A stretch of 64,000 bases of DNA from Anaeromassilibacillus senegalensis (lineage in GTDB: Bacteria > Bacillota > Clostridia > Oscillospirales > Acutalibacteraceae), in contig NZ_LN868536.1 of the NCBI RefSeq assembly GCF_001261775.1, forward strand, positions 372,001-436,000, in the 5' to 3' direction. The stretch's first letter is position 1. Every line of letters starts with the position of its first letter. Under the pieces are notes generated by a model. That model ran no database searches. It was given only the letters and a program-made list of their open reading frames with translations, and had not been told where the DNA came from. The translations under genes were made by a program, and so were the position numbers. Shown piece by piece: positions 9,642-19,220 of this stretch.

Positions 9642-11501
9642 ATGGCGGACAGCGGTACAGGCTTTACACAACTGGTCGATATCAATCAAATAGCGTCGGA
9701 TTCTATTTCCAAGCTGGTACAGGTCTGCGCAAAGAAAATTTGTGAAACAGTTCGAGAGAAATGGAAGGACAGCGCGGCGAAATCGGAGATCGATTATCGG
9801 GACGCCTTTGTGCAGTATTTGCAGCAGGCGTTTGAAAAGTGCAGTAAGATGAAGACACTGCTGTACCGCAAGGAATCCAAATATCTGTATGATTTTTACG
9901 AGTGCGTTGGCGTGTGCATGGGTGGGAAAGAGATTTCAACCCGGCAGATCATGAATATTTTGAATCTGGGACATAATATCATTATCAGTGGGACGGGCGG
10001 CATCGGAAAGACCACTATGCTGAAGCATTTTTTTCTGGATGCGATTCAAAACACCAATCTGATTCCGATTTTTGTAGAATTGCGTTCCATCAATGAGCAG
10101 GATATGCAGCTGGATGAGTGCATCTATCGCAATATGTGTTTATTGGGCTTTCAGATGGAGAAAAAATATTTTGATTACAGCCTGGAGGCTGGGTGTTATG
10201 TGTTCCTGTTTGATGGGTATGACGAGATCAAACAGGAAAAGATGGAGGCTCTGGCCAAGGCGTTGGTTGCGCTTTCCGACCGGTACCCGGATAACTACTT
10301 CATCATTTCCTCCCGCCCCATGCGCGAATTTATCGGCTGGAACAGCTTTTTGGAATTGGAGGCGGAAAATCTGACGAAAGAACAGGCGTTGTCACTGATT
10401 CGCAAGTTGCAGTACGACGAGGAGGTCAAACAAAAATTCCTCCGGGATTTGGAACGCTCTCTGTACGACGAGCACGAGTCCTTTGCTTCCAATCCGCTGC
10501 TGCTGACAATTATGCTGTTGACCTATGAGGAGCACGCTTCTATTCCGGACCGGCTGAACGATTTTTATGAGCAGGCGTTTCTGACCCTCTTTAACAGCCA
10601 CGACGCGACCAAAGGCGCGTTTGTGCGGGACATCCGGAGTCGATTGCCCTATAATGAGTTTAAAAATGTTTTTGCACATTTTTGCTTTAAAACGTATTTT
10701 AAAGGAGTCTATGAATTTACGGAGGCGCAGCTGCACGCGTTTCTCAACGAAACCCGTGCGAAATTGGGCGTGGACGGTATGGATGTGCAAAATTTCATCT
10801 ACGACCTGACGCATTCGGTCTGTATGCTGATTGAAGATGGGGTCAATCTGCGCTTTTCCCACCGGTCGTTCCAGGAATATTTTGCGGCGGTGTATACGAC
10901 CAGCCTTTCCGATGAAACACAGGGGAGGCTGCTGCAAAGGTGGGTGCGCGATAACAGCTACCGGATCCGGGAAGAAAATTTCCTGTTTATGCTGCACGAT
11001 ATGCAGGCGGAACGATGCGAACGGAACGTATTCTTACCGCTGTTGGACCAGCTTGCCAGAAAATTTGAAGCGAACGACCGTTCCTATGAGTGGCTTTTAT
11101 CTTACTTTTTTGAAGGAATTACAGTGGACAGTGCGTCTGAGGATCAGGAAAGGGACGGTACTCTTTCTATTGCTTTCCTGATAAGAAGCGGACAATATAC
11201 AAAAAGTGGGATGTATATCAATCTGCTTGCGATGATCAGCAAGCTGAATGGATTTCATCCGACGATACCAGAAGACTATGACAAGGCCTTTAATCGATTT
11301 GTCGATTATTTTAACCGTTATGCATTGGTAGATATGGAATGGAAAGATTTGGCGAAGTCCGAGCTGTATCCGTCAGTTCCAACGGTTTCGTACTGGTATT
11401 GCCAGCAGTTCGACCACGCAATGGCGTTTCTGCACCGAATCAAAGACCGGTGTGTGTACAATGTAAAAAAAGACTTTGATAATCTATTGGATTCCTTATA
11501 A
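9642..11501 (+). CDS. NACHT-domain STAND NTPase (NLR-like protein)
   Basis: About 619 residues from the ATG at 9642, chosen because AGGAAGGG lies upstream and the earlier ATG (9606) overlaps the promoter. Residues 1-105 form an uncharacterised helical region. The NACHT core has Walker A GTGGIGKTT (about 117-125), Walker B VFLFDGYDEI (about 187-196) with the second acidic pair typical of NACHT, an FIISSRP sensor, SNPLLLTIMLL, and the winged-helix end LRFSHRSFQEYFAA (about 393-406). The last 200 residues lack recognisable LRR, WD40 or TPR repeats. Bacterial NACHT proteins are switch ATPases, and several are anti-phage sensors. A defence role here is inference. No nuclease, TIR or protease effector is fused or adjacent. 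Confidence 0.88.
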   Translation: MADSGTGFTQLVDINQIASDSISKLVQVCAKKICETVREKWKDSAAKSEIDYRDAFVQYLQQAFEKCSKMKTLLYRKESKYLYDFYECVGVCMGGKEISTRQIMNILNLGHNIIISGTGGIGKTTMLKHFFLDAIQNTNLIPIFVELRSINEQDMQLDECIYRNMCLLGFQMEKKYFDYSLEAGCYVFLFDGYDEIKQEKMEALAKALVALSDRYPDNYFIISSRPMREFIGWNSFLELEAENLTKEQALSLIRKLQYDEEVKQKFLRDLERSLYDEHESFASNPLLLTIMLLTYEEHASIPDRLNDFYEQAFLTLFNSHDATKGAFVRDIRSRLPYNEFKNVFAHFCFKTYFKGVYEFTEAQLHAFLNETRAKLGVDGMDVQNFIYDLTHSVCMLIEDGVNLRFSHRSFQEYFAAVYTTSLSDETQGRLLQRWVRDNSYRIREENFLFMLHDMQAERCERNVFLPLLDQLARKFEANDRSYEWLLSYFFEGITVDSASEDQERDGTLSIAFLIRSGQYTKSGMYINLLAMISKLNGFHPTIPEDYDKAFNRFVDYFNRYALVDMEWKDLAKSELYPSVPTVSYWYCQQFDHAMAFLHRIKDRCVYNVKKDFDNLLDSL

Positions 11502-11506
11502 ATTGA

Positions 11507-11552
11507 AAAGGCGGTCCCGTTTTCCATAACAAGGAAGATGGGACTGCCTTTT
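11507..11552 (+). terminator. Terminator after the NACHT gene
   Basis: AAAAGGCGGTCCC and GGGACTGCCTTTT pair with one mismatch around a 20-nt loop and end in a T-run. Confidence 0.85.
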
Positions 11553-11764
11553 CCTGTAAAATGGGGAATAGAAGAATTTCCACAGGTGATTTTCAATGTC
11601 CGGCTTCCTGTAGGGCTTGTTTACAAATTGCGACACGGGCCCTGTGCTATAATTTCCTTTGGAAATAGCGTACATTGGATCGGAAAACTTAGTCGCTTTG
11701 TAACAAAGTGACCAAAATATTTTATGTATATCCATAGAAAATCCAATTAAACAACCAAAAAGGC

Positions 11765-11792
11765 TTGCTATTCTGTCAATTTGTGGTATGAT
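11765..11792 (+). promoter_or_regulatory. Promoter of the glycogen operon
   Basis: TTGCTA, 16 nt, TATGAT, with an extended -10 TGG immediately before it. It lies 40 bp upstream of the chosen glgB start. The rest of the 330-bp gap from 11502 holds only the previous terminator and AT-rich sequence. Confidence 0.6.
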
Positions 11793-11832
11793 AAATCTAA
11801 GAAAAAAGATGTCTGAAGGGGAGCTGGTTTCA

Positions 11833-13917
11833 ATGCCGAATGTCAATAAAACGGAAGAAAATAATTTCCCGCTTTACCTGTTCCATCAGGGGACCAATAT
11901 AAAGGCCTATGAGTTCATGGGCGTGCATAAAACGGAAGTAGATGGAAAAGAGGCGATGGCGTGCCGCGTATGGGCGCCGAACGCACAGGCAGTTTCCATT
12001 GTAGGTCCTTTTAACGATTGGGATGAGACAAAGCATCCGCTGAAAAAAATCAGCGACGGCGTTTGGGAATGTTACCTGCCGTTTGCTCTCCCTGAGTTTG
12101 AAATCTATAAATTCAGTATTACCGGAAAAACCGGAAAAAAGGTTATGAAAAGCGATCCGTACGCGTATCATTTTGAGACGCGTCCCGGTAACGCGTCCCG
12201 CTATTACGATATCGAAGGCTACGCATGGAACGATGCGGCCTGGTTCCAGCACAAGAAGGAGAAGCCGCATTACAGCCAGCCGGTCAATATCTATGAATTG
12301 CAGCTGGGCTCTTGGCGGCTCTATGAGGATGGAAACGTCTTTTCGTATGAAAAGGTTGCGGAAGAGTTGATCCCCTATATCAAAGAAATGGGCTACACGC
12401 ATGTGGAGCTGATGCCGATCACGGAGTACCCGTTTGACGGCTCCTGGGGCTATCAGGTGACGGGCTACTTTGCGCCGACCTCCCGCTACGGCGAGCCGAA
12501 GGATTTTATGAAATTTGTGGACCAGCTGCACGAAGCGGGAATCGGCGTCATCATGGACTGGGTCCCGGCGCATTTCCCCAAAGATGAAGTGGGACTGGCA
12601 CAGTTTGACGGCACAGCCTGCTACGAATACGCCGACTGGCGCAAGGGGGAGCACAAGGACTGGGGCACGCTGGTGTTCGACTACGGCCGCAACGAGGTGG
12701 TCAGCTTCCTGATTTCCAGCGCCGTGTTCTGGCTGGAAAAGTACCACATCGACGGGATCCGTGTGGACGCCGTCGCGTCCATGCTTTATCTGGACTACAG
12801 CCGCAAAGACGGCGAGTGGGTTCCCAATAAGAACGGCGGCAAGGAGAACCTGGAGGCGGTCGCGTTCCTGCAAAAAATGAACGAGTCCATCTTTGAACTG
12901 TTCCCTGAGGTCATGATGATCGCGGAGGAATCCACCTCCTGGCCGATGGTCAGCAAACCGGTTTACTGCGGCGGCCTTGGCTTCAACTACAAGTGGAATA
13001 TGGGCTGGATGAACGACATGCTGCACTACATGTCTCTGGACCCGATCTACCGCAAGTTTAATCACGATAATATCACGTTTTCCTTCTTTTATGCTTTCTC
13101 AGAGAATTTTGTCCTGCCGATCTCGCATGACGAGGTGGTGCACGGCAAATGTTCTCTTTTGAAAAAGATGCCTGGGGAGCTGGAACAGCAGTACGCCGGA
13201 TTCCGGACCTTTATGTGCTATATGATGGCGCATCCGGGCAAAAAGCTGAATTTTATGGGCAACGAGTTCGCACAGGATCTGGAATGGAATTTCGAAAAGG
13301 GTTTGGACTGGGCTTGCCTCTCCGACGAGCATCACAAGCAGGCGTGGGAGTTTACCAAGGCGCTCAACCAATTTTATCTGGAAAACCCGCCCCTTTGGGA
13401 AGTGGATTTTGCTTGGGACGGTTTCTCGTGGATTTCCAACGACGACTATAACCAGAGCGTCATTGCGTTCCGCCGTATCGACAAGGAAGGCGGCGAAGTC
13501 ATCGCGGTCTGTAATTTCCTGCCGGTCGAGCGGGATGCCTACTGTATCGGCGTGCCATATGCGGGCGTTTACGCGGAGGTGTTTTCCACCGACGCGGCTG
13601 CGTTCGGCGGCAGCGGCATCACAAATGGGGACAGCATTAAAACGCGGGACAAGGAGCCGATGCACGGCTGCGAACAGAGCATTAGCCTGCACCTCGCACC
13701 CATGTCCGTCATCTATCTCAAATGTAAGCGCAAGAAAGTAAAACGCACCAGAAAAGCAACCGCGGCTGCGGGAGAAACGACGAAAAAGGCGGCGGCAAAG
13801 CCAAGGAGCAAGAGCACTTCCACCCGGAAGAGCACAACAGCCAAAACAGGGGAAACAGCACCAAAGCCGAAAACCACCCGGACCCGTAAAAAGAAAACGG
13901 AGACGGAAGAGGGATAA
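11833..13917 (+). CDS. glgB: 1,4-alpha-glucan branching enzyme with a basic C-terminal tail
   Basis: GlgB forms the alpha-1,6 branches of glycogen. The 694-residue product starts at the ATG at 11833, after AAGGGGAG. Order: N-terminal CBM48-type domain (RVWAPNAQAVSIVGPFNDWD), then a GH13 barrel with GIRVDAV (nucleophile Asp312), AEEST (acid/base Glu near 365) and ISHDEVVHG (Asp433), then the C-terminal beta domain. Residues 630-694 are an added low-complexity tail rich in Lys, Arg, Thr and Ala, about 24 basic residues of 65 by my count, not part of the enzyme fold. First gene of glgB-glgC-glgD-glgA, 62 bp before glgC. Confidence 0.96.
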   Translation: MPNVNKTEENNFPLYLFHQGTNIKAYEFMGVHKTEVDGKEAMACRVWAPNAQAVSIVGPFNDWDETKHPLKKISDGVWECYLPFALPEFEIYKFSITGKTGKKVMKSDPYAYHFETRPGNASRYYDIEGYAWNDAAWFQHKKEKPHYSQPVNIYELQLGSWRLYEDGNVFSYEKVAEELIPYIKEMGYTHVELMPITEYPFDGSWGYQVTGYFAPTSRYGEPKDFMKFVDQLHEAGIGVIMDWVPAHFPKDEVGLAQFDGTACYEYADWRKGEHKDWGTLVFDYGRNEVVSFLISSAVFWLEKYHIDGIRVDAVASMLYLDYSRKDGEWVPNKNGGKENLEAVAFLQKMNESIFELFPEVMMIAEESTSWPMVSKPVYCGGLGFNYKWNMGWMNDMLHYMSLDPIYRKFNHDNITFSFFYAFSENFVLPISHDEVVHGKCSLLKKMPGELEQQYAGFRTFMCYMMAHPGKKLNFMGNEFAQDLEWNFEKGLDWACLSDEHHKQAWEFTKALNQFYLENPPLWEVDFAWDGFSWISNDDYNQSVIAFRRIDKEGGEVIAVCNFLPVERDAYCIGVPYAGVYAEVFSTDAAAFGGSGITNGDSIKTRDKEPMHGCEQSISLHLAPMSVIYLKCKRKKVKRTRKATAAAGETTKKAAAKPRSKSTSTRKSTTAKTGETAPKPKTTRTRKKKTETEEG

Positions 13918-13979
13918 GTCGTACTTCAGCGGACGCTTGAAAACAAATAGAAAATATTTTAAGCCAAGGAGGAATTAAC

Positions 13980-15203
13980 ATGTTGCCAAAACAAGAAGTC
14001 GTAGCGATGCTCCTTGCGGGTGGACAGGGCAGCAGACTCGGTGTGCTGACCAAAAACCTGGCAAAGCCGGCAGTGCCGTACGGAGGAAAATATAGGATTA
14101 TCGATTTCCCGCTTTCAAACTGTGTAAACTCCGGTATCGAAAGTGTGGGAGTTCTTACACAGTATCAGCCCCTCCTGCTCAACGAATACATCGGCAGCGG
14201 CCAGCCGTGGGACTTGGACAGCATGAATGCCGGCGTGCGGGTGCTTCCGCCGTACCAGCGCAGCAGAAAGTCCGACTGGTACAAGGGCACGGCCAACGCC
14301 ATCTATCAGAACATCAACTTTATCGAGCGTTACAATCCCGAATATGTCGTGGTGCTTTCGGGTGACCATATCTACAAGATGGACTATTCCAAGATGGTGG
14401 CATTCCATAAGGAAAACGATGCGGCCTGTACCATCGCGGTCATCGAGGTTCCCATGGAGGAAGCCTCCCGCTTCGGCATCCTGAATACCAACGAAGACGG
14501 TTCCATCTATCAGTTTGATGAGAAGCCGAAGGTTCCGAAGAGCAACAAAGCTTCGATGGGCATCTATGTGTTCACCTGGAGCAAGCTGCGCAAGTACTTG
14601 GAGGCGGACGAGGCCAATTCCAAGTCCTCAAACGACTTCGGCAAGGATGTGCTTCCCGCCATGCTGAATGCCGGCGAGCGCATGTTTGCCTATCCTTTCC
14701 AGGGGTACTGGAAGGACGTCGGCACCATTGAGAGCCTGTGGGAATCCAATATGGACCTGCTCAACCCGAATGTGGATCTCGACCTGAGCGAGGAGAGCTG
14801 GAAAATCTATTCCCGCAATCCGGTCATGCCGCCGCATTATGTGGCAAAAGACGCCAAGGTGCAGAACTCCCTTGTTGCGGAGGGCTGCAACGTCTACGGT
14901 GAGATTGATTTTGCCGTGCTGTTTGCCGGCGTGTATATCGCCCCCGGCGCGCAGGTGAAAGATTCCATCATCATGCCGGGCGCACGCATTGAGGAAAATG
15001 CAATTGTACAATACGCGATCATTGCGGAAGATGCGGTGATCGGCAAGGGCAGCGTGGTTGGCGCGCGGCCGGAAGATATTGAGAATAAGGACGAATGGGG
15101 CGTTGCGGTCGTTGGTAACGGCTGTGTGATTGCGCCGGGAACCACCGTGCCCCCCAAGGCGATGATTGATGCGGAAACGCTTGCAGAGGAGGGGACAAAA
15201 TGA
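13980..15203 (+). CDS. glgC: Glucose-1-phosphate adenylyltransferase, catalytic subunit
   Basis: A 407-residue ADP-glucose pyrophosphorylase, making ADP-glucose from ATP and glucose-1-phosphate. The N-terminus carries the nucleotidyltransferase signature ([20 protein letters not shown], then [19 protein letters not shown]). [13 protein letters not shown] and [16 protein letters not shown] are further conserved sites. A C-terminal left-handed beta-helix (hexapeptide-like [14 protein letters not shown]) is present. AAGGAGG lies 7 bp before the ATG. The stop overlaps the glgD start (ATGA), so the two subunits are translationally coupled. Confidence 0.97.
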   Translation: MLPKQEVVAMLLAGGQGSRLGVLTKNLAKPAVPYGGKYRIIDFPLSNCVNSGIESVGVLTQYQPLLLNEYIGSGQPWDLDSMNAGVRVLPPYQRSRKSDWYKGTANAIYQNINFIERYNPEYVVVLSGDHIYKMDYSKMVAFHKENDAACTIAVIEVPMEEASRFGILNTNEDGSIYQFDEKPKVPKSNKASMGIYVFTWSKLRKYLEADEANSKSSNDFGKDVLPAMLNAGERMFAYPFQGYWKDVGTIESLWESNMDLLNPNVDLDLSEESWKIYSRNPVMPPHYVAKDAKVQNSLVAEGCNVYGEIDFAVLFAGVYIAPGAQVKDSIIMPGARIEENAIVQYAIIAEDAVIGKGSVVGARPEDIENKDEWGVAVVGNGCVIAPGTTVPPKAMIDAETLAEEGTK

Positions 15204-16318
15204 TGCGCGGAAACAACATACTGGGACTTTTGTTTTCCAACGTCCATGAGGAAAAAATTCGTGAGCTGACGGAGAAACGCACCATGGGTTCCGTGCCGTT
15301 CGGCGGCCGGTACCGTCTGATCGATTTTCCGCTTTCCAATCTGGTAAACTCCGGCATCAACAAGGTCGGTGTCATTACCAAGGGCAACTATCAGTCCCTG
15401 ATGGATCACCTTGGCTCCGGTAAAGCATGGGACCTCTCCCGCAAGAGCGCGGGCCTGTTCATGCTGCCGCCCTTTGGCCATGAGTCCACCGTCTACAACA
15501 GCCGGATCGAGTCGTTGGCCTCCGTTATGCGCTTCCTGAACAATTCTCAGGAGGAATATGTAATTCTGAGCGACTGCGACGTCATCTGTAACATCGACTA
15601 CAGCGAAGTCATGACGGCGCACCTCAAAAACGGTGCGGATATTACCATTGTATACCGTTACGGCAAATTGCCGAAGATGATCAACGATCCCACGGTCTAT
15701 TCGATCGATCCGGATGGCCGTGTGCGCGACCTGCTGATTAGTCCAAAGGTCAGCGGCGAGTGCAATTTTGGCATGAGCATGCTGTTGATGCGCCGCGACC
15801 TGTTGATTCAAATGGTGAACGACTGTGTCAGCCGCAACCTGTACAACTTCAAGCGCGACCTGCTGCAGCGCAACGTTGAGAATTATCGCATCTATGCCTA
15901 TGAGTACACCGGCTTTGTGCAGAACATCTGCTCCATGAATTCCTATTTTGAGGCGAACATGGCGCTGATGCTGCCGAAAGTCCGCACCCAGCTGTTCGAC
16001 CCCAACCGGCCAATTTACACCAAAGTGCGCGACAACATGCCCGCCAAATACGGCCTGGGCTCCAGTGTGAGCAACTCGTTGATTGCGGATGGCTGTATCA
16101 TTGAGGGCACCGTCGAAAACTGTGTGCTGTTCCGCGGCGTGCGTGTGGATAAGGGCGCCAAGCTGGAAAACTGTGTTATCATGCAGGACAGTGTAATCGG
16201 CCCGAACTGTAAGCTGAATTATGTCGTCATCGATAAGGACGTTGTCATCAAGAACGACCGGTCCCTGATGGGCTTCCAGTCCTACCCGGTCTTTATCAGC
16301 AAGGGCAGCGTTGTATAA
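15200..16318 (+). CDS. glgD: Glucose-1-phosphate adenylyltransferase, regulatory subunit GlgD
   Basis: A 372-residue GlgC paralogue. The substrate-fold sequence [21 protein letters not shown] is kept, but the N-terminal GGxGxRL nucleotide loop of GlgC is replaced ([20 protein letters not shown]), so it should not be catalytic by itself. In Firmicutes GlgD partners GlgC and raises its activity. A C-terminal beta-helix is visible ([20 protein letters not shown]). It overlaps glgC by 4 bp. Confidence 0.95.
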   Translation: MMRGNNILGLLFSNVHEEKIRELTEKRTMGSVPFGGRYRLIDFPLSNLVNSGINKVGVITKGNYQSLMDHLGSGKAWDLSRKSAGLFMLPPFGHESTVYNSRIESLASVMRFLNNSQEEYVILSDCDVICNIDYSEVMTAHLKNGADITIVYRYGKLPKMINDPTVYSIDPDGRVRDLLISPKVSGECNFGMSMLLMRRDLLIQMVNDCVSRNLYNFKRDLLQRNVENYRIYAYEYTGFVQNICSMNSYFEANMALMLPKVRTQLFDPNRPIYTKVRDNMPAKYGLGSSVSNSLIADGCIIEGTVENCVLFRGVRVDKGAKLENCVIMQDSVIGPNCKLNYVVIDKDVVIKNDRSLMGFQSYPVFISKGSVV

Positions 16319-16364
16319 AATCTGCCGGTGTGTATGCACGGTATGAGAAAAAGGGGGAGTCAGT

Positions 16365-17789
16365 ATGAAAGTTCTATATTGTACCAGTGAGGCCCGGCCG
16401 TTTGCAGCGACCGGCGGTTTGGCGGATGTGGCGGGTTCTCTGCCGCAGGCGCTGCGCGCGCGGCTTGTTGGCTGCCGCGTTGTAATGCCGCTGTATGAGG
16501 AGGTTCCGCAGGAACTGCGCGACAATATGCGGTTTGTCACCAGCCTTTCCGTTCCGGTGGCATGGCGCAGGCAGTATTGCGGTGTCTTTGAGGCGCGCTC
16601 CGGCGGCGTCATCTATTACCTGATCGACAATCAGTATTATTTCAAGCGCAAGGGCCTGTACGGCCACTACGACGACGCGGAGCGCTTTGCGTTCCTGTCC
16701 CGTGCGGCGCTGGAAATGCTGCCGTATATTGATTTTAAACCGGACATCATCCACTGCAACGACTGGCAGACCGCGCTGGTGCCGATTTATTACAGCATTT
16801 TCTATGCGAATAACGAGTGGTACCGCGGCATTAAGACGATCATCACCATCCATAATATTCAGTACCAGGGCAAGTATGGCAAGGAGCTGGTGGAGGACGT
16901 TCTGGGTATCCCGAAGTCCGAAAACCATATTTTGGAGTATGATGACTGCGTCAACCTGATGAAAGGCGCGATTGAGACGGCCCACAAGGTCACGACCGTC
17001 AGCCCGACCTACGCGCAGGAAATTCTGGATCCATGGTATTCCCATGAACTGGATGGGATCCTTCGCGAGCGTTCCTGGAAGCTGTGTGGTATTCTGAACG
17101 GGATCGATACCATCAGTTATGATCCGGCCACCGATAAGGATATTTACGCAAACTTTACGGCGGACGATTTCAGCAACAAGGCGGAGAATAAACGCGCATT
17201 GCAGGAGCGTCTGGGCCTTGCGCAGGACCCGAATGTGCCGCTGGTTGGTATGGTTACGCGCATGGTATCCCATAAAGGCCTTGACCTAGTCAAGGAAGCA
17301 CTGGATCAGCTGATGTGGGAAACCAATATGCAGTTTGCTATTTTGGGCTCCGGCGATTTTGAATATGAGAATTTCTTCCGCGAGATGCAGAATAAGTATC
17401 CGGGCCGCCTGTGCGCCTGCTTCGGCTTTGTACCGGAGCTTTCCCGCAAGATTTACGCGGGCGCGGACATCTTCCTGATGCCCAGTAAGAGCGAGCCCTG
17501 CGGCCTGTCCCAGATGATTGCCCTGCGGTATGGCACCATTCCGGTGGTGCGTGAAACCGGCGGCCTGAAAGATTCCATTCACGACAGCGGCGACGGCAAC
17601 GGAAACGGCTTTACCTTCCGTACCTACAACAGCGGCGACATGCTCCATGCGGTACACCGTGCGCTGGAAGGCTATTATAATCCGGAGGGGTGGAAGATCC
17701 TGGTGGAGCGCGCCATGCGCTGCGACAACAGCTGGGGAAAATCCGCCAACGATTATATGCGCGTTTACCGTGAGTTGGTCAAAGAATAA
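16365..17789 (+). CDS. glgA: Glycogen synthase (ADP-glucose, GT5)
   Basis: A 474-residue GT-B glycosyltransferase that extends alpha-1,4-glucan from ADP-glucose. It opens with VLYCTSEARPFAATGGLADV, where the usual Lys of the KTGGL substrate loop is Ala. DIIHCNDWQTALVPI, GILNGIDTISYDP, MVTRMVSHKGLDLV and MPSKSEPCGLSQMIALRYG (catalytic Glu) are all normal. AAGGGGG precedes the ATG. It is the last gene of the glg operon. The gap after it holds a family-2 palindrome rather than a classical terminator. Confidence 0.95.
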   Translation: MKVLYCTSEARPFAATGGLADVAGSLPQALRARLVGCRVVMPLYEEVPQELRDNMRFVTSLSVPVAWRRQYCGVFEARSGGVIYYLIDNQYYFKRKGLYGHYDDAERFAFLSRAALEMLPYIDFKPDIIHCNDWQTALVPIYYSIFYANNEWYRGIKTIITIHNIQYQGKYGKELVEDVLGIPKSENHILEYDDCVNLMKGAIETAHKVTTVSPTYAQEILDPWYSHELDGILRERSWKLCGILNGIDTISYDPATDKDIYANFTADDFSNKAENKRALQERLGLAQDPNVPLVGMVTRMVSHKGLDLVKEALDQLMWETNMQFAILGSGDFEYENFFREMQNKYPGRLCACFGFVPELSRKIYAGADIFLMPSKSEPCGLSQMIALRYGTIPVVRETGGLKDSIHDSGDGNGNGFTFRTYNSGDMLHAVHRALEGYYNPEGWKILVERAMRCDNSWGKSANDYMRVYRELVKE

Positions 17790-17842
17790 ACAGATTTGGC
17801 GTCAATATAAGTGGCTGAACTACAATGCAGATTATCTACAGA

Positions 17843-17927
17843 CAATTGGCAGGATAAGCGCGATTCCCCCCGTTAAAGTCGGGGGGAATCGTCAAATTCA
17901 GCCGGTTTTTGTGTGCTCTGCCCATTG
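17843..17927 (+). repeat. Family-2 palindromic intergenic repeat, copy 1
   Basis: Outer arms CAATTGGCAG and CTGCCCATTG enclose a perfect 12-bp inner hairpin, CGATTCCCCCCG/CGGGGGGAATCG (17861-17891), followed by a conserved TCAAATTCAGCCGG segment. Related copies occur near 54.2 and 63.2 kb. It separates glgA from the GH3 lipoprotein gene and may stop transcription, though no T-run follows the inner hairpin. Confidence 0.7.
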
Positions 17928-17966
17928 TGGTCCAGCCCTTTCAAATGTATAAGGGGAAATTGGAAA

Positions 17967-19220
17967 ATGTTTCATTTTAAAAAGGATTTTGCATGTCTGT
18001 TGGCTGCCTTGCTGCTTTGCGTCCTTTCTGCCTGCGGAACGGCGGATGTGGAAGTGGACCCCTCGGCTGCTCCATCTGCTTCCACTGTGCAGGGCAGCTC
18101 CGCACAGGCAGCAGAGCCGTCATCTGATGCGCAGCCGGAAAGTTCCAGCGGGGCGGAACAGAAAGAAGAGCAGCCGTCCTACGGCCTGTTTGCAGAGGGC
18201 TATGCGGCAGCAAAGGAAAAGCTGGATACAATGACGCTGGAGGAAAAGGTGGCGCAGATGTTTTTATTCCGTTGTCCAGCGGAAAATGCGCTGGACGCGG
18301 TCCAAAAATATCAGCCGGGCGGTTTTATGCTGTTTGCCAGGGATTTTGACGGTAAGACGGCGGAACAGGTGCGGGCGGAGCTGAATTCCTATCAGCAGGC
18401 GAGTGAGATCCCCATGCTGTTGGCGGTGGACGAGGAGGGCGGCACGGTGGTACGCGTCAGCCGGAATCCCGCGCTAGCAGAGAAGCCATTCCGCTCCCCG
18501 CAGGCGGTCTTTCAAAGCGGCGGCATGGAGGGGATTACGGAGGACACACTGCAAAAAATAAAGCTGTTGCAATCACTGGGGATCAATGCCAACTTTGCGC
18601 CGGATGCGGACGTTTCTACTAATCCGTCCGATTTTATTTATGCGCGTACCTTCGGCAAAGGGGGCAGGGAGACGGCGGATTTTGTAAAAACCTCCGTCTT
18701 GGCGTATAATAGTCAGCAGATGGCCTGTACGCTCAAGCATTTTCCCGGATATGGGAACAATGTGGATACCCATACCGGCGTGGCAGTGGACCAGCGGACC
18801 TATGAAACATTTGAGCAAACCGATTTCCTTCCATTTGCGGCGGGCATCGAGGCGGGCGCGCCGATGGTTTTGGTTTCCCACAACATTGTGGAATGTATGG
18901 ATCCGGACCGGCCGGCGTCGCTTTCTTCACAGGTACATGAAGTCCTGCGGGACAAGCTGGGGTTCACCGGTTTGATTCTGACAGATGATCTCTCTATGGA
19001 GGCAATCCCGCTGTACACAGATGGGGAAAACCCCTGCCACGCGGCGGTTCTTGCGGGAAACGATCTGCTTTTGTCCTCCAATATTGAGGCGGATTACCAT
19101 GCGCTGCTGACAGCGGTGCAGGACGGCACCGTCTCAGAGGAACGACTGAATGAATCGGTTCTGCGTATCCTGGCGATGAAATACAGTACGGCCTATGATC
19201 TTGAAAGGAATGTGGAATAA
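17967..19220 (+). CDS. nagZ: GH3 beta-N-acetylhexosaminidase-like lipoprotein
   Basis: About 417 residues from the ATG at 17967 (AAGGGGAAATTGG upstream). The signal peptide ends in a lipobox (LLLCVLSAC), so it is predicted to be membrane-anchored, and a Ser/Ala/Pro/Gln-rich linker follows (to about residue 85). The GH3 NagZ-like catalytic domain shows PGGFMLFARDF, AVDEEGGTVVRVS, CTLKHFPGYGNNVDTHTGVA (His/Asp acid-base site) and GLILTDDLSMEAI (nucleophile Asp). It likely removes N-acetylglucosamine from muropeptides outside the cell. The next gene starts 1 bp after its stop. Confidence 0.9.
   Translation: MFHFKKDFACLLAALLLCVLSACGTADVEVDPSAAPSASTVQGSSAQAAEPSSDAQPESSSGAEQKEEQPSYGLFAEGYAAAKEKLDTMTLEEKVAQMFLFRCPAENALDAVQKYQPGGFMLFARDFDGKTAEQVRAELNSYQQASEIPMLLAVDEEGGTVVRVSRNPALAEKPFRSPQAVFQSGGMEGITEDTLQKIKLLQSLGINANFAPDADVSTNPSDFIYARTFGKGGRETADFVKTSVLAYNSQQMACTLKHFPGYGNNVDTHTGVAVDQRTYETFEQTDFLPFAAGIEAGAPMVLVSHNIVECMDPDRPASLSSQVHEVLRDKLGFTGLILTDDLSMEAIPLYTDGENPCHAAVLAGNDLLLSSNIEADYHALLTAVQDGTVSEERLNESVLRILAMKYSTAYDLERNVE

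Noticed and set aside
15200..16318. A second catalytic GlgC
   Set aside because: The N-terminal nucleotide-binding loop is missing; it fits the regulatory subunit GlgD.
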